Made by a program: the position numbers and the translations under genes. 36,306 nucleotides of DNA from Candidatus Peribacteria bacterium (GTDB lineage: Bacteria; Patescibacteriota; Gracilibacteria; UBA1369; LOWO2-01-FULL-3), in assembly GCA_943357285.1 (NCBI GenBank), contig CALRGJ010000011.1:1-36306 (forward strand). The letters run 5' to 3'. How positions within the stretch are numbered: the first letter of the stretch is position 1; each line of letters begins with the position of its first letter. The notes under the pieces were generated by a model that worked only from the letters and a program-made list of their open reading frames with translations, was not told where the DNA came from and searched no databases. Shown piece after piece: positions 15,362 to 26,368 of the stretch.

Positions 15362-16074
15362 TGAAGTTTAATTATTTTCTAGATTACTTATTTCCGCGAA
15401 AATGCTTTGGTTGTGGTACTGAAGATTCCTATTTGTGCAGCTCTTGCAGCAGTGAAATTAAGCTACTAAAAAGGCAGTGTTGCCCTCGCTGTAGGAGATA
15501 TGAGGAAGATGGAAAGCCCTGCAGTAAAAGATGTGCGGAAGAATTCATTTTTGATCAGCTGCTTGTGTGCTTGGAATATGCAAAATCAAATTTAATCAGC
15601 AAAATGGTGGTGCAGTTTAAGTATAAATTTAGTGAAGACTTAGTTGGTATCCTTGGAAAAATCATGAAACATCAACTTGCCTGTTTTTCTCACAAGTTCA
15701 GAAATTCATCAGGAAACATTATTTTCATTCCTGTTCCTTTAAGTGAGAGGAGACTGAAATTTCGTGGTTTTAATCAATCACTACTTTTGGCCAAATACTT
15801 AAAAGATAGCTTCAATGATACAGAAATATATGATTGTATGAATAGAGAAAATGGAAGCGAGCAACAAGCTGGAAGGGCGCGAAATCAAAGATTGAAAAAC
15901 TTGGAGAATAAAATATTCGTGAAAGAAAATTGGAATGAGAGGCTTCGCAATAAAAATGTGATATTGATAGACGATATCGCCACAACGGGAACAACACTAA
16001 ATGAGTGTGCAAGGGCTCTAAAAACAGCTGGAGTAAATAAGGTGTGTGGACTAGTCTTGGCCAGAGGAAAATGA
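15361..16074 (+). CDS. comF: ComF family protein (zinc ribbon + phosphoribosyltransferase)
   Basis: A 237-residue ComF/GntX-type protein, of normal length for the family. The N-terminal zinc ribbon has CFGC (15-18), CSSC, CCPRC and a further Cys pair; the C-terminal half is a phosphoribosyltransferase domain with IPVPLSERRLKFRGFNQS and the PRPP loop VILIDDIATTGTTLNEC (Asp204, Asp205). ComF supports DNA uptake in competent bacteria, apparently at the step of handling incoming single strands. Other competence genes are not in the window. It ends in TGA, evidence that TGA is a stop codon here. The glycosyltransferase starts 12 nt downstream. Confidence 0.9.
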   Translation: MKFNYFLDYLFPRKCFGCGTEDSYLCSSCSSEIKLLKRQCCPRCRRYEEDGKPCSKRCAEEFIFDQLLVCLEYAKSNLISKMVVQFKYKFSEDLVGILGKIMKHQLACFSHKFRNSSGNIIFIPVPLSERRLKFRGFNQSLLLAKYLKDSFNDTEIYDCMNRENGSEQQAGRARNQRLKNLENKIFVKENWNERLRNKNVILIDDIATTGTTLNECARALKTAGVNKVCGLVLARGK

Positions 16075-16086
16075 TAGGATGTTATC

Positions 16087-17190
16087 ATGAAAATTGGAAT
16101 TGATGCATCTCGTTATAAACATGCCGAAGCGACCGGAGTGGAATGGTACAGCTGGCATATTATTAATGGGTTGATTGAAGAAATTACTGATTCAAAAGAA
16201 GATGAGATCGTTTTATATTCAAAAATTCCTCTAAATATTGGAAAGAAAAATGTGGTGAATAAATTGCTGGCGGCGAAGAGGCTTTGGACTCTGCGCTGTT
16301 TATCTAAAGAGATGTGGCAGAATCCTCCGGATGTTCTATTTGTGCCATCTCATACTTTGCCACTAAATTTACCGAAGAAAAGTGTGATAACTATTCATGA
16401 TGTGGCATTTAGACATCTCAAAAATGTATATTCATTTTCTGAATATCATCATTTAAATTGGAGTACAAAAATGGCGGTAAAAAATGGTACGAAGATAATT
16501 GTGCCAAGTCAGGCGACAAAAGATGATTTGATAAAATTCTTCGCTTGTAAGCCGGAAAAAGTAGTGGTAATCCCCCATGGCTTTGAAAAACCAAAGGATG
16601 TGAATGAAGAAGAAGTGATGAATAATTCAGATATCTTCAAGTATTTTGGAATTAATAAAGAAACAAAGTATGCGCTGTTTGTTGGCAGGCTTGAGAATAA
16701 AAAAAATCTGGTAAAGCTTGTGGAAGCCTTCGCTAAGTTCTCTGAGAATAATCCTGATTATCAATTAATTTTGGCTGGAAAAAGAGGATTGGGTTTTGAG
16801 AAAATATTAAAAACTGTGAATAAATTTAAATTGGCGGATAAAGTAATTATGCCCGGTTATATTACGGAAGAGGAGAAAGCAGTTCTATATATGAATAGTA
16901 AGTTTTTTGTCTTTCCTTCTCTATATGAAGGGTTTGGTTTACCTCTGTTGGAAGCTTTTTATTATGGCAAGGCTGTGCTTTGTTCCAACAATTCTTCATT
17001 GCCGGAAGTCGGTGGAGAGGCTGCACATTATATAAATCCACAGAGCGCAGAGGAAATAGCAGAGGGCTTGGAAAAATTGGCTAATGACGAAACATACGTA
17101 AATGATTTAGTTAAGAAAGGTTCTGAAAGATTAAAATTATTTAACTGGAAAGAAGCTGTTAAAAAAACTTTATGGACAATAAGGGAATAG
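16087..17190 (+). CDS. Glycosyltransferase family 4 (GT-B)
   Basis: A 367-residue GT-B glycosyltransferase. The N-terminal acceptor domain begins MKIGIDASRYKHAEATGVEW and contains VLFVPSHTLPL and SVITIHDVAF; the C-terminal sugar-nucleotide domain has YALFVGRLENKKNLVKLVEA, KVIMPGYITEEE, and the nucleotide-sugar motif FPSLYEGFGLPLLEAF with the EX7E pattern, then VGGEAAHYINP. Family 4 members use UDP-, GDP- or ADP-sugars with retention of configuration; donor and acceptor cannot be read from the sequence. It acts at the cytosolic face in envelope glycan or exopolysaccharide assembly. Its 3' end overlaps polX by 19 nt. Confidence 0.9.
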   Translation: MKIGIDASRYKHAEATGVEWYSWHIINGLIEEITDSKEDEIVLYSKIPLNIGKKNVVNKLLAAKRLWTLRCLSKEMWQNPPDVLFVPSHTLPLNLPKKSVITIHDVAFRHLKNVYSFSEYHHLNWSTKMAVKNGTKIIVPSQATKDDLIKFFACKPEKVVVIPHGFEKPKDVNEEEVMNNSDIFKYFGINKETKYALFVGRLENKKNLVKLVEAFAKFSENNPDYQLILAGKRGLGFEKILKTVNKFKLADKVIMPGYITEEEKAVLYMNSKFFVFPSLYEGFGLPLLEAFYYGKAVLCSNNSSLPEVGGEAAHYINPQSAEEIAEGLEKLANDETYVNDLVKKGSERLKLFNWKEAVKKTLWTIRE

Positions 17191-18902
17191 CTGCGGTATT
17201 TGAGGAGATTGGAAATATGCTGGATATAAACGGCGTAGATTTTTTCCGTGTAAATGCTTACAGAAAAGCCGCAAGAACTGTAGAAAATTTGGCAATTGAT
17301 TTGAGGCAGGTTGTAGATAGAAATCCTCAAGAGTTAGACAAAATTCCTGGTATTGGGAAAGTGTTGAAAGAAAAAATTATAGAGCTAGTGCAGACAGGAA
17401 AATGCAAAGAACATGAAGAGATGAAAAGCAGTTTTCCTCCTGGTCTTTTAGAGATGATGAATTTACGTGGAGTAGGACCAAAAAAAATTAAACTGTTTTT
17501 TTCAGAATTAAAAATCACTAATATTAAGAAGCTAAAGGAAGCTGCAGAAAAGCATCAGCTTAGAGGTCTGGAAAAAATGGGTGAAAAAAGCGAAGAAGAG
17601 ATTCTGAAAGCAATTGAAGAGTATGGCAGTTTTTCCAGCACTAGACACATCATTGATGAGGCTTTGCAAGAGGCAGAAAGCTACGTGGAATACATGAGAA
17701 AATGTGATGGCGTGCAGCAAATTCAATATGCCGGAAGCCTGAGAAGATGGCAGGAAACTATTGGAGATATTGATATTTTGGTAACAGTAAAAGATCCGGG
17801 GAAAAGTCACGAAAAAGTTATTAAATATTTCACCGAATATAGTGAGATTTTAAAAGTTGTTGCTGTCGGCGAAACCAGATCGGCTGTAATTCTTAAAAAA
17901 GGAATCAATGTTGATCTGAGAGTAGTGGCAGAAGAGAGTTTTGGAGCGGCTTTGCATTATTTCACAGGTGACAAAAACCACAATGTAAAGATTCGAGACC
18001 TTGCAAAAAAGAAAGGCTTAAAAGTAAATGAATATGGAGTTTTCAAAGGAGAGAAATCAATCGGTGGAAAAACCGAAGAGGAAATATTTAAAGCTGTGGG
18101 ACTTCCATTCATCATTCCGGAACTGCGAAAAAATGATGGAGAAATTGAGTATGGATTGGAGCATAAATCCTTTCCTAAATTCATTGAATTGTCTGACATA
18201 AAAGCGGATCTTCATTGTCACTCAACATACAGTGATGGGAAAAACTCCATAGAAGAGATGGCGGGAGTTTTTATAAAGAAGGGATATCAATATTTTGCGA
18301 TGACTGATCATTCTTCCATTATGGGAGTAACTGGTGGAATGGGAAGCAAAGAGATAAAACAACAATGGGAGGAAATTGAGAAACTAAATAAAAAACTGAA
18401 GGGTAAAATTCATATTCTAAAGGGATGTGAGGTAGATATTCTAAAAAATGGAGAATTAGATTTCAGTGATGATATTTTGAAACAATTGGATGTAGTGATT
18501 ATAAGCGCTCATATGTTCAATAGAATGACGTATGAGGAACAGACTAAACGTCTGATTGCTGCTATTGAAAATCCATACTCAATGATACTCGCCCACCCTA
18601 CCGGCAGACTTATCAATAAGCGCGCAGAAATGGAATTTGATATGGAGAAAATTATTGAAGCGTGTGTGCAAAATAAAGTCGCACTAGAAATAAATTCTAA
18701 TCCAAGCCGCTTAGATTTAACCGATAAATACGTGAGAATTGCAAAGACTAAGGGCGCGAAGTTTGTGATTGATACAGATTCTCATGCTTTGGATCATACA
18801 GGCTTCATGAAATTTGGTGTCGGGATAGCGCGTCGTGGTTGGCTGACAAAAGATGATGTGCTAAACACCAGAAACCTTGCCCAGTTTGACACCTGGCTTT
18901 AG
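17172..18902 (+). CDS. polX: Bacterial family X DNA polymerase with PHP domain (PolX)
   Basis: A 576-residue PolX. An 8-kDa-like helix-hairpin-helix region (IPGIGKVLKEKI at 58-69, LRGVGPKKIK at 98-107) precedes the polymerase palm with AGSLRRWQETIGDIDILV (Gly187-Ser189, metal ligands Asp199 and Asp201) and a third carboxylate in NVDLRVV. The PHP phosphoesterase domain starts about residue 345 with DLHCHSTYSDG and continues with MTDHS, GCEVDI, ISAHM, LAHPTG and DTDSHALDH, so the metal-binding His/Asp set is intact. Expected role: gap filling in base excision repair with 3'-5' exonuclease and AP-endonuclease activity from the PHP domain. The start overlaps the glycosyltransferase gene by 19 nt. 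Confidence 0.93.
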   Translation: MDNKGIAAVFEEIGNMLDINGVDFFRVNAYRKAARTVENLAIDLRQVVDRNPQELDKIPGIGKVLKEKIIELVQTGKCKEHEEMKSSFPPGLLEMMNLRGVGPKKIKLFFSELKITNIKKLKEAAEKHQLRGLEKMGEKSEEEILKAIEEYGSFSSTRHIIDEALQEAESYVEYMRKCDGVQQIQYAGSLRRWQETIGDIDILVTVKDPGKSHEKVIKYFTEYSEILKVVAVGETRSAVILKKGINVDLRVVAEESFGAALHYFTGDKNHNVKIRDLAKKKGLKVNEYGVFKGEKSIGGKTEEEIFKAVGLPFIIPELRKNDGEIEYGLEHKSFPKFIELSDIKADLHCHSTYSDGKNSIEEMAGVFIKKGYQYFAMTDHSSIMGVTGGMGSKEIKQQWEEIEKLNKKLKGKIHILKGCEVDILKNGELDFSDDILKQLDVVIISAHMFNRMTYEEQTKRLIAAIENPYSMILAHPTGRLINKRAEMEFDMEKIIEACVQNKVALEINSNPSRLDLTDKYVRIAKTKGAKFVIDTDSHALDHTGFMKFGVGIARRGWLTKDDVLNTRNLAQFDTWL

Positions 18903-18913
18903 TAAAGTATAAT
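18886..18913 (+). promoter_or_regulatory. Promoter of lipoprotein gene inside the polX end
   Basis: Perfect TTGACA (18886-18891), 16 bp, perfect TATAAT (18908-18913). The -35 lies within the last codons of polX. The ATG at 18942 follows 28 nt after the -10. This is the closest match to consensus in the window. Confidence 0.8.
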
Positions 18914-18941
18914 CAGATCACTTAATTCCTAATATTTTCAT

Positions 18942-19370
18942 ATGAAAAAGTTATTAACTGGTTTAATTCTCATACCAGTTGCATTGATCGGATGCACAGG
19001 CCAAAAGCCAGAGAAAGATCGTTTTATCAACGCTACTAAAGACATCACATGCTTGGTTCTAAAAGCTACTGATTTATTTGACCCAGCTTTGGAAAAGAAA
19101 TCTAAAGATATTTTCAAGGACTATGGTTTCAATCCTGAAGATGATAAAGAGATGCAGACACTTGCTGATAAATATAAAGATGATGCTGACGTGAAGACAG
19201 CAGTAGAAGGTGCAGTGAAAGAATGCGGCGGAGCTGACCTCACAAAGAAATTGGAGGGATTAACAGATGCTGTAGCTCCAGTTACAGATGAAAAAACTGA
19301 AGTGAAGACAGATGCTAAGACTGAAGTAAAAACAGACGAAGCAGCTAAGACTCCAGCAGCTAAAAAATAG
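18942..19370 (+). CDS. Lipoprotein with KTEVKTDA-type tail
   Basis: A 142-residue lipoprotein: signal MKKLLTGLILIPVALIGCTG with lipobox LIGC and modified Cys18. The mature domain (about 25-105) is helical and charged, with a possible disulfide pair Cys37/Cys95. The tail (about 110-142) is a low-complexity Lys/Thr/Glu/Val/Asp stretch containing EVKTDAKTEVKTD and ending in AAKTPAAKK. The lipoprotein at 31825-32028 has a very similar tail. No domain is recognised. The strong consensus promoter and the downstream terminator make it a monocistronic, probably abundant product. Confidence 0.75.
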   Translation: MKKLLTGLILIPVALIGCTGQKPEKDRFINATKDITCLVLKATDLFDPALEKKSKDIFKDYGFNPEDDKEMQTLADKYKDDADVKTAVEGAVKECGGADLTKKLEGLTDAVAPVTDEKTEVKTDAKTEVKTDEAAKTPAAKK

Positions 19371-19408
19371 TTCTGAGCTTGTTTAAGATCTGAAATTTAA
19401 GTAAATTG

Positions 19409-19436
19409 AAGGGCGACAAGGTGTCGCCCTTTTTTA
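19409..19436 (+). terminator. Intrinsic terminator after the lipoprotein gene
   Basis: GGGCGACA (19411-19418) pairs perfectly with TGTCGCCC (19422-19429) across a 3-nt loop and is followed by TTTTTT (19430-19435). It is the strongest hairpin terminator in the window. The next gene's ATG at 19451 is only 15 nt beyond it. Confidence 0.9.
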
Positions 19437-19450
19437 TTCCTCATTATCAT

Positions 19451-20542
19451 ATGAAGGTAGCAATTGTACATGATTTTCTGCTCAAACTAGGAGGTGCCGA
19501 AAGAGTTGTAAAGACTCTTGCGGATATCTTTCCCAAGGCTCCAATTTATACTTTATTATATGATGAAAAGGCTACCGGGCATGTCTTTCCAAAAGAAAGA
19601 GTTAGGACTTCTTTCTTGCAGGATTATCCTGAATTTATTCGCAAACGTTATCGTTTTCTGATTCATAAAATGCCAAGGGCAATTGAGGAACTCGATTTAG
19701 ACGAATATGATTTGGTTATTAGTTCCAGCACTGCTTTTTCGCACGGACTAATTACAAGTTTAAAAACGAAACATATTTGTTATTGTCACTCCCCTATGCG
19801 CTACGCATGGGATTGGGCGAATGAATATAGAGAAGAAAATAATTTAAATGGTTTAAAAGGTTTATTGTATGCGCCATTAATTAAATACTTGAGAGAATGG
19901 GATAGAATAGCGGCAGATAGACCGGATATGTATATTTCCAATTCAATGAATGTTCAGCAGCGTTTAAAAAAATATTACCAAGAAGATAGTGAAATAATTT
20001 ATCCTCCCGTAAATGTGGAAAGATTTAGAGCAACTGGACATAGTGAAAATTACTTTCTGATAGTCTCAACATTAACTCCGTATAAAAAAATTGATCTTGC
20101 CGTGCAACTTTTCAATAAGATAGGCCGTAAACTCGTGATTATCGGCGATGGTCCACACAGAAAATATTTAGAAAATATTGCCGGTGAAAATATAGAATTT
20201 CTTGGATTCAAAGATGATAGAACGGTAAAGGAATATATGGAAAACTGTCGGGCACTTATCTTTCCCGGGGAAGAAGATTTCGGCATTACTCCGGTAGAGG
20301 CTATGGCCTGCGGGAAGCCTGTTCTGGCTTATGGGAAAGGAGGTGTGACAGAGAGTGTTATTTCCGGAAAAACCGGTGAGTTCTTTTTTGAACCAAATGT
20401 AGAATCAATGGAGGACGGACTGGCTAGATTGATGTACAATGAAAAGTTTTATAAAGCTCAAACTATACGTCGCCACTCTTTCGAATTCTCTCGAGAAGTT
20501 TTTGAGAGAAAGTTGATGCAAAAAATTCGCAAGTTATGCTAG
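19451..20542 (+). CDS. Glycosyltransferase family 4 (GT-B)
   Basis: A 363-residue glycosyltransferase starting MKVAIVHDFLLKLGGAERV, the classic Gly-rich acceptor loop of GT4 enzymes. Then come YDLVISSSTAFSHGL, YCHSPMRYAWDW (typical of mannosyl- or rhamnosyltransferase-like GT4 proteins), SNSMNVQQRL, IYPPVNVERF, and in the donor domain YFLIVSTLTPYKKIDL, LVIIGDGP, and FPGEEDFGITPVEAMACGKPV with the EX7E motif. The start at 19451 is preferred because the in-frame codon at 19406 lies upstream of the terminator hairpin and would encode nothing like the family. No Shine-Dalgarno or clear promoter is visible. Donor and acceptor are unknown; envelope glycan synthesis is likely. Confidence 0.9.
   Translation: MKVAIVHDFLLKLGGAERVVKTLADIFPKAPIYTLLYDEKATGHVFPKERVRTSFLQDYPEFIRKRYRFLIHKMPRAIEELDLDEYDLVISSSTAFSHGLITSLKTKHICYCHSPMRYAWDWANEYREENNLNGLKGLLYAPLIKYLREWDRIAADRPDMYISNSMNVQQRLKKYYQEDSEIIYPPVNVERFRATGHSENYFLIVSTLTPYKKIDLAVQLFNKIGRKLVIIGDGPHRKYLENIAGENIEFLGFKDDRTVKEYMENCRALIFPGEEDFGITPVEAMACGKPVLAYGKGGVTESVISGKTGEFFFEPNVESMEDGLARLMYNEKFYKAQTIRRHSFEFSREVFERKLMQKIRKLC
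20513..20540 (+). promoter_or_regulatory. Promoter of dnaX
   Basis: TTGATG (20513-20518), 16 bp, TATGCT (20535-20540), inside the end of the upstream glycosyltransferase gene. The ATG at 20567 is 26 nt downstream of the -10. Readthrough from the glycosyltransferase gene is also possible. Confidence 0.5.
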
Positions 20543-20566
20543 TATGCAGTTCCACTAAGTAATCAT

Positions 20567-22102
20567 ATGGAGGAAATCTCTTTGTATCGTAAATATAGAC
20601 CACATAATTTTGACAACCTAGTTGGCCAAGATCATGTGAAAATTACTTTAATGAATGCCTTTAAATCTGGGCATGTTTCTCATGCTTACTTATTCACAGG
20701 GCCACGTGGTACCGGAAAAACTTCTACAGCTAGGCTTTTAGCTAAAGCCCTGAATTGTACCAATTTAAAAGATGGATTTGAGCCATGTGGTGAATGCGAA
20801 TTGTGCAAAGAAATTGGGGAAGGCAGGCTTATTGATTTGATTGAAATAGATGCAGCTTCAAATAGAGGTATTGATGAGGTTCGCGATTTGAAAGAAAAAA
20901 TAAATTTTGCTCCAACGAGATCAAAAGTAAAAGTATATATAATCGATGAGGTGCACATGATGACTAAGGAAGCTTTCAACGCTTTACTTAAGACTTTGGA
21001 AGAACCACCTGCTCACGCATATTTCATACTAGCAACAACTGAAGCTCACAAGATCCCTGAGACTATTATTTCTCGTTGTCAGAGGTTTGATTTTAAAAGG
21101 ATAACTCATAAGGCCTTGATGACAAGACTAGGCTATATCGCTCAATTAGAGGGCATTGTTGCAGAGGATCAAGCCTTGGAGGCAATAAGTAAATATGTAG
21201 ACGGTGGACTCAGAGATGCTATTGGATTGCTTGAGCAATTAACTTTAGACAATAAATTAAATTTAGAAAGAGTGCAGGGATTGTTGGGAATTAGCGGATT
21301 GAGTTTGCTGGAAAATATGTATGGAGCATTGATGGATAATAAGACCAAGGAAGCACTATCAATTGTGAATGAATTACATATACAAGGAAGCGATTTTAGA
21401 CAATTCTCTCACGAGTTTATAGACTTATTGAGAAATAAAATGTTGGAAGCTATGAACGCTGATAATAGAAGAAATGTAGCCAGAGCAATCAAAATGATTG
21501 AAGTTTTTCAAAAGGCTCAGCTTCGTCTGGATTCTGATATACCACAGCTTGCTTTGGAAATTGCTGTAATTGAACTAACTAATAACTTGGAAGAATTTCA
21601 AACTTTGAGGGTGGAAACCAGAGTAGAGCAAAAACCTGCAGAGGCGACTAGCGAAAAAGCTCCGTTGAAAGCTGCAGAAAAACTTGTGGAAAGAATAAAA
21701 GAAGTCAGCACTGCTCCAATAGATTTGACCATGGAGAATATTCTCAAAAACTGGCCAAGAGTTGTGGAGAGAATTAGAACTCCGTCTCTAAGAAATTCTC
21801 TTAAGAATGGAAAACCTGTGAGTCTAGATGGCGCAGAATTGACTTTGCAATTCGCTACTAATTTTCACAAGGACAAAGTATTCGAATCAGCTCATCGCAT
21901 AGAGCTAGAAGGCGTAATGGAAGAAATATTCAAACACGGTGTAAAGGCTGCTTTTTTAGTAAAAGCCGTAGAGATGAAATCAGTTGTAGCGGATGAATAT
22001 GAGCCAGTTAGAGAAAGAGCTCCTGATCCAACTCCTCCAGCTGAAGATTCTAGCGCTGTAGATGAAGCGTTGGAAATTTTTGGAGGACAGGTGATGGAAT
22101 AA
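20567..22102 (+). CDS. dnaX: DNA polymerase III subunit gamma/tau
   Basis: Clamp-loader ATPase of 511 residues. AAA+ elements in order: RKYRPHNFDNLVGQDHV, Walker A GPRGTGKTS (45-53), a four-Cys zinc module (CTNLKDGFEPCGECELC), IIDEVHMMT as Walker B, LLKTLEEPPAHAYFILATTE, and the SRC arginine-finger motif ISRCQRF. The lid and collar follow to about 340. The C-terminal 150 residues are shorter than in E. coli tau and include a predicted helical region. It loads the beta clamp at the replication fork. It ends 1 nt short of the convergent ligA stop, leaving no room for an intergenic terminator. Confidence 0.96.
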   Translation: MEEISLYRKYRPHNFDNLVGQDHVKITLMNAFKSGHVSHAYLFTGPRGTGKTSTARLLAKALNCTNLKDGFEPCGECELCKEIGEGRLIDLIEIDAASNRGIDEVRDLKEKINFAPTRSKVKVYIIDEVHMMTKEAFNALLKTLEEPPAHAYFILATTEAHKIPETIISRCQRFDFKRITHKALMTRLGYIAQLEGIVAEDQALEAISKYVDGGLRDAIGLLEQLTLDNKLNLERVQGLLGISGLSLLENMYGALMDNKTKEALSIVNELHIQGSDFRQFSHEFIDLLRNKMLEAMNADNRRNVARAIKMIEVFQKAQLRLDSDIPQLALEIAVIELTNNLEEFQTLRVETRVEQKPAEATSEKAPLKAAEKLVERIKEVSTAPIDLTMENILKNWPRVVERIRTPSLRNSLKNGKPVSLDGAELTLQFATNFHKDKVFESAHRIELEGVMEEIFKHGVKAAFLVKAVEMKSVVADEYEPVRERAPDPTPPAEDSSAVDEALEIFGGQVME

Positions 22103-22103
22103 A

Positions 22104-24177
<2,074 letters not shown>

Positions 24178-24199
24178 TATGAGATTAATTCAAATGATT

Positions 24200-25807
24200 A
24201 TGGCACCAGACGGTATACAACCAGAAATAAATCAAAGTTTAGACCCAGCTCCAAAAGCTGAGGAAGTTATGTCTAATGCTGATGCGGCACTTGTTGAACA
24301 TTCTGATAAACCTGCAATGAGCTTGGTGACGCCTGCAGATAAGGCAAAACCTGCTGAAGCTCCGAAGGCTCCTGATGCTCCAAAGCCAACTGAACCTGCA
24401 AAACCTGCTGAAGCTCCAAAGGCTCCTGAAGCCCCAAAAGCCCCTGAAGTAACTGCAGATAATCCAGAAGGTCTACCAAAGAATGAATGGGCCGACAGTT
24501 ATTATGCTCTAAAAAAGCAGCTTGAAGATTATCCGGAGATGAATGGCCCATTAATGACTTTTGCACTACAGGCATTGAGATTGGCAGCGAAGTATGCAAA
24601 ATATGCGGACATGGTTCCAGGAGTATTTGCTAAAAGTGTAGCAGACTCAGACGTAAGCATGGAAAAAGAAAAAGCTGAAAAATTGGCGGAAGCTCATTTG
24701 AAGCAGAAAACGAAGGAAGAAAAAGAGAAAACTGAAGCTGATGTAAAAAAATCATTAGTAGAACTTGAAGCCGCTGAGAAGCTAGCAAAACGTACATTTG
24801 GAGCTGAAAAAGCCTCAATTAAATTTGCTACAAGAACTCTATGGAATAATGACGATTTTGAAGATGCAAAAACCCTGTCTGCAAGTTTACTAAATACATC
24901 TAAATTTGGAGAACCTCTGTATAAACAGAAAACACCGGAAGAAATTTCACAGCTCAAACCTATTCCAGAAGGTACTCTGATTGTATTTATTCCAAATATG
25001 AAGAGTGCAGAAAAAGTTGTTGCATATGCGACAGGAGTCGGAGATGAATTTAAATACTATGATGTGGAAAATCCAGCTAACCCTATACAAACTTTTAGGT
25101 TTAACGATAAGGATTCCGTAATTAAAAAGACCGGCGTTCAGACTCTGATGATTTTGGCTCCTAATGTTCAATCATATAAAGATGCCAAGGAAACACTTAG
25201 CAATGAAGGTATAGAAGCAAAAGCCAATCAAGCCATCGAGAAGATGAAAGCTGATAATGAATCTATGGCTAAGGATATAGCCGAAAACAAAGCTAACCCC
25301 AATGACACTAAATTGGCAGATATCAAAGCAAAAGCTCTTAAAAACTTCACAGAAGCAGATGCCAGTTATAAGAGAATGTTGGAGAAATCAAATTCCGAGG
25401 AATACAATGTTAAAACATTGGAGGATGCTGAAAAGGTTGCAAAAGCCAAGTCTGAGGCACCAGTTTCTACAGATAAAGATAAAGCAGATTACGCTGAGGC
25501 TAGTAGAAAAAAGTTAGAGGCGATAAAATTCCAAGACAATTTACCTAAGTTTAAGGAAATAAGAGATGCAGCTAAGAAAAACTGTGATGATGTTGGTGTT
25601 GAGACAGCCAAACCTACAGAACCTGCTGCCAAGGTTGAGCCAGCGGCTCCAGTTATACAGAGTGCACCTGCGCCAGAAGTACAAGCATCTGTACCTGTAA
25701 TGACACAGCCTCCGGTTGCAGCAGAACCAAGCAAAGAAGCGAAAGCTGCGTGGGAAACAGTGAAGGGATGGGCTGGTAGTGTTTTAAATCTTTTCAAAAC
25801 TAAATAA
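24200..25807 (+). CDS. Ala/Pro/Lys/Glu-rich protein of unknown function
   Basis: A 535-residue protein from the ATG at 24200 (24194 is an alternative two codons earlier). Residues about 40-85 are a Pro/Ala/Lys spacer built from APKAPE-type units with a 54-bp period. Residues about 95-130 form a hydrophobic helical segment (LMTFALQALRLAAKYAKYA). Then come Lys/Glu-rich helices likely to be coiled coil, and at about 240-325 a small beta-rich region (GTLIVFIPNMKSAEKVVAYA to VQTLMILAPN). More charged helices and a second Pro/Ala stretch follow, with a final helix AAWETVKGWAGSVLNLF. There is no signal peptide. I do not recognise the family. It lies 39 nt ahead of the gene at 25847, which has its own promoter. 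Confidence 0.65.
   Translation: MAPDGIQPEINQSLDPAPKAEEVMSNADAALVEHSDKPAMSLVTPADKAKPAEAPKAPDAPKPTEPAKPAEAPKAPEAPKAPEVTADNPEGLPKNEWADSYYALKKQLEDYPEMNGPLMTFALQALRLAAKYAKYADMVPGVFAKSVADSDVSMEKEKAEKLAEAHLKQKTKEEKEKTEADVKKSLVELEAAEKLAKRTFGAEKASIKFATRTLWNNDDFEDAKTLSASLLNTSKFGEPLYKQKTPEEISQLKPIPEGTLIVFIPNMKSAEKVVAYATGVGDEFKYYDVENPANPIQTFRFNDKDSVIKKTGVQTLMILAPNVQSYKDAKETLSNEGIEAKANQAIEKMKADNESMAKDIAENKANPNDTKLADIKAKALKNFTEADASYKRMLEKSNSEEYNVKTLEDAEKVAKAKSEAPVSTDKDKADYAEASRKKLEAIKFQDNLPKFKEIRDAAKKNCDDVGVETAKPTEPAAKVEPAAPVIQSAPAPEVQASVPVMTQPPVAAEPSKEAKAAWETVKGWAGSVLNLFKTK
24344..24451 (+). repeat. Two 54-bp tandem units encoding a Pro/Ala/Lys spacer
   Basis: The sequence GCAAAACCTGCTGAAGCTCC begins at 24344 and again at 24398, 54 bp apart, each unit coding for 18 residues of the AKPAEAPKAP type. 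The units diverge towards their 3' ends. Confidence 0.7.
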
Positions 25808-25811
25808 CCGA

Positions 25812-25839
25812 TTGTTTTTAAACTCAAATAGCATAAAAT
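25812..25839 (+). promoter_or_regulatory. Promoter of the 25847 gene
   Basis: TTGTTT (25812-25817), 16 bp, TAAAAT (25834-25839). The ATG is 7 nt past the -10, at or next to the predicted transcription start, so the message would be leaderless. AAGAAG just before the ATG could act as a weak ribosome site if transcription started further upstream. Confidence 0.5.
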
Positions 25840-25846
25840 AAAGAAG

Positions 25847-26368
25847 ATGGCAGATACAACAACAACGACATCAACAACAACACAAGGCGCATCAGTAGGC
25901 GGTGCAATGCTTGGCCAGAAGGGAGTGAAGCAAGGCATGGCTGGAAATGATGGTATTGTCGTGGATAAAAATAAATCACAAGAGCAGTACATTGCAGATG
26001 CAGAAGCCAAATATATTATCCCTGCGATAGTCAGAGAAAAGTTTCCAGACCTCGTGAAATTGATCTACGAAACCGAATCAATGAACGAAGAAGAGCGCGA
26101 ATATTGGTTACAAATTATGCCAATTATGAGCGAAGACCAAATTGTTAAATTTAGAGAGATTTTGGTAAATGAAAGAGACCAATTAGCTAAGCTTGATAAG
26201 GAATACAATCATGAGATGAGCAAGATTGATAATAAAGCTCCTGTTCAACCTTTGGACGAGACTAAACGTTTGGAGGAAATAAACAAAATCAAGACAGCTG
26301 AGGCTGCTCAAAATAAGAAGGAAACTGGAGAAGAGGAAGCTCTACTTGGACAGCTCAATAGCCTTTAA
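25847..26368 (+). CDS. Unknown protein sharing the helical domain of the Pro-rich protein
   Basis: A 173-residue protein. Residues 1-35 are Thr- and Gly-rich and probably disordered (MADTTTTTSTTTQGAS). Residues about 48-125 form a helical domain: YIIPAIVREKFPDLVKLIYE, MNEEEREYWLQIMPIMSEDQ, IVKFREILVNERDQLAKLD. This lines up with the C-terminal domain of the protein at 13245-14111 in the order acidic helix, [N/S]-x-[E/D]-E, I-P-x-[M/L]-x-x-x-Q-I, [I/L]-x-x-E-[R/K]-x-x-x-A-x-L. The remaining tail is charged. No signal or membrane segment. It converges on the sortase gene with an 8-nt gap. Function unknown. Confidence 0.65.
   Translation: MADTTTTTSTTTQGASVGGAMLGQKGVKQGMAGNDGIVVDKNKSQEQYIADAEAKYIIPAIVREKFPDLVKLIYETESMNEEEREYWLQIMPIMSEDQIVKFREILVNERDQLAKLDKEYNHEMSKIDNKAPVQPLDETKRLEEINKIKTAEAAQNKKETGEEEALLGQLNSL

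Noticed and set aside
15361-16074. Recoding of TGA as glycine or tryptophan, as in Gracilibacteria or mycoplasmas
   Set aside because: comF ends at a TGA at its normal C-terminus, and conserved genes contain no internal TGA.
19406-19450. Extended N-terminus of the second glycosyltransferase
   Set aside because: It would be translated from the terminator hairpin, and the family N-terminus begins exactly at 19451.
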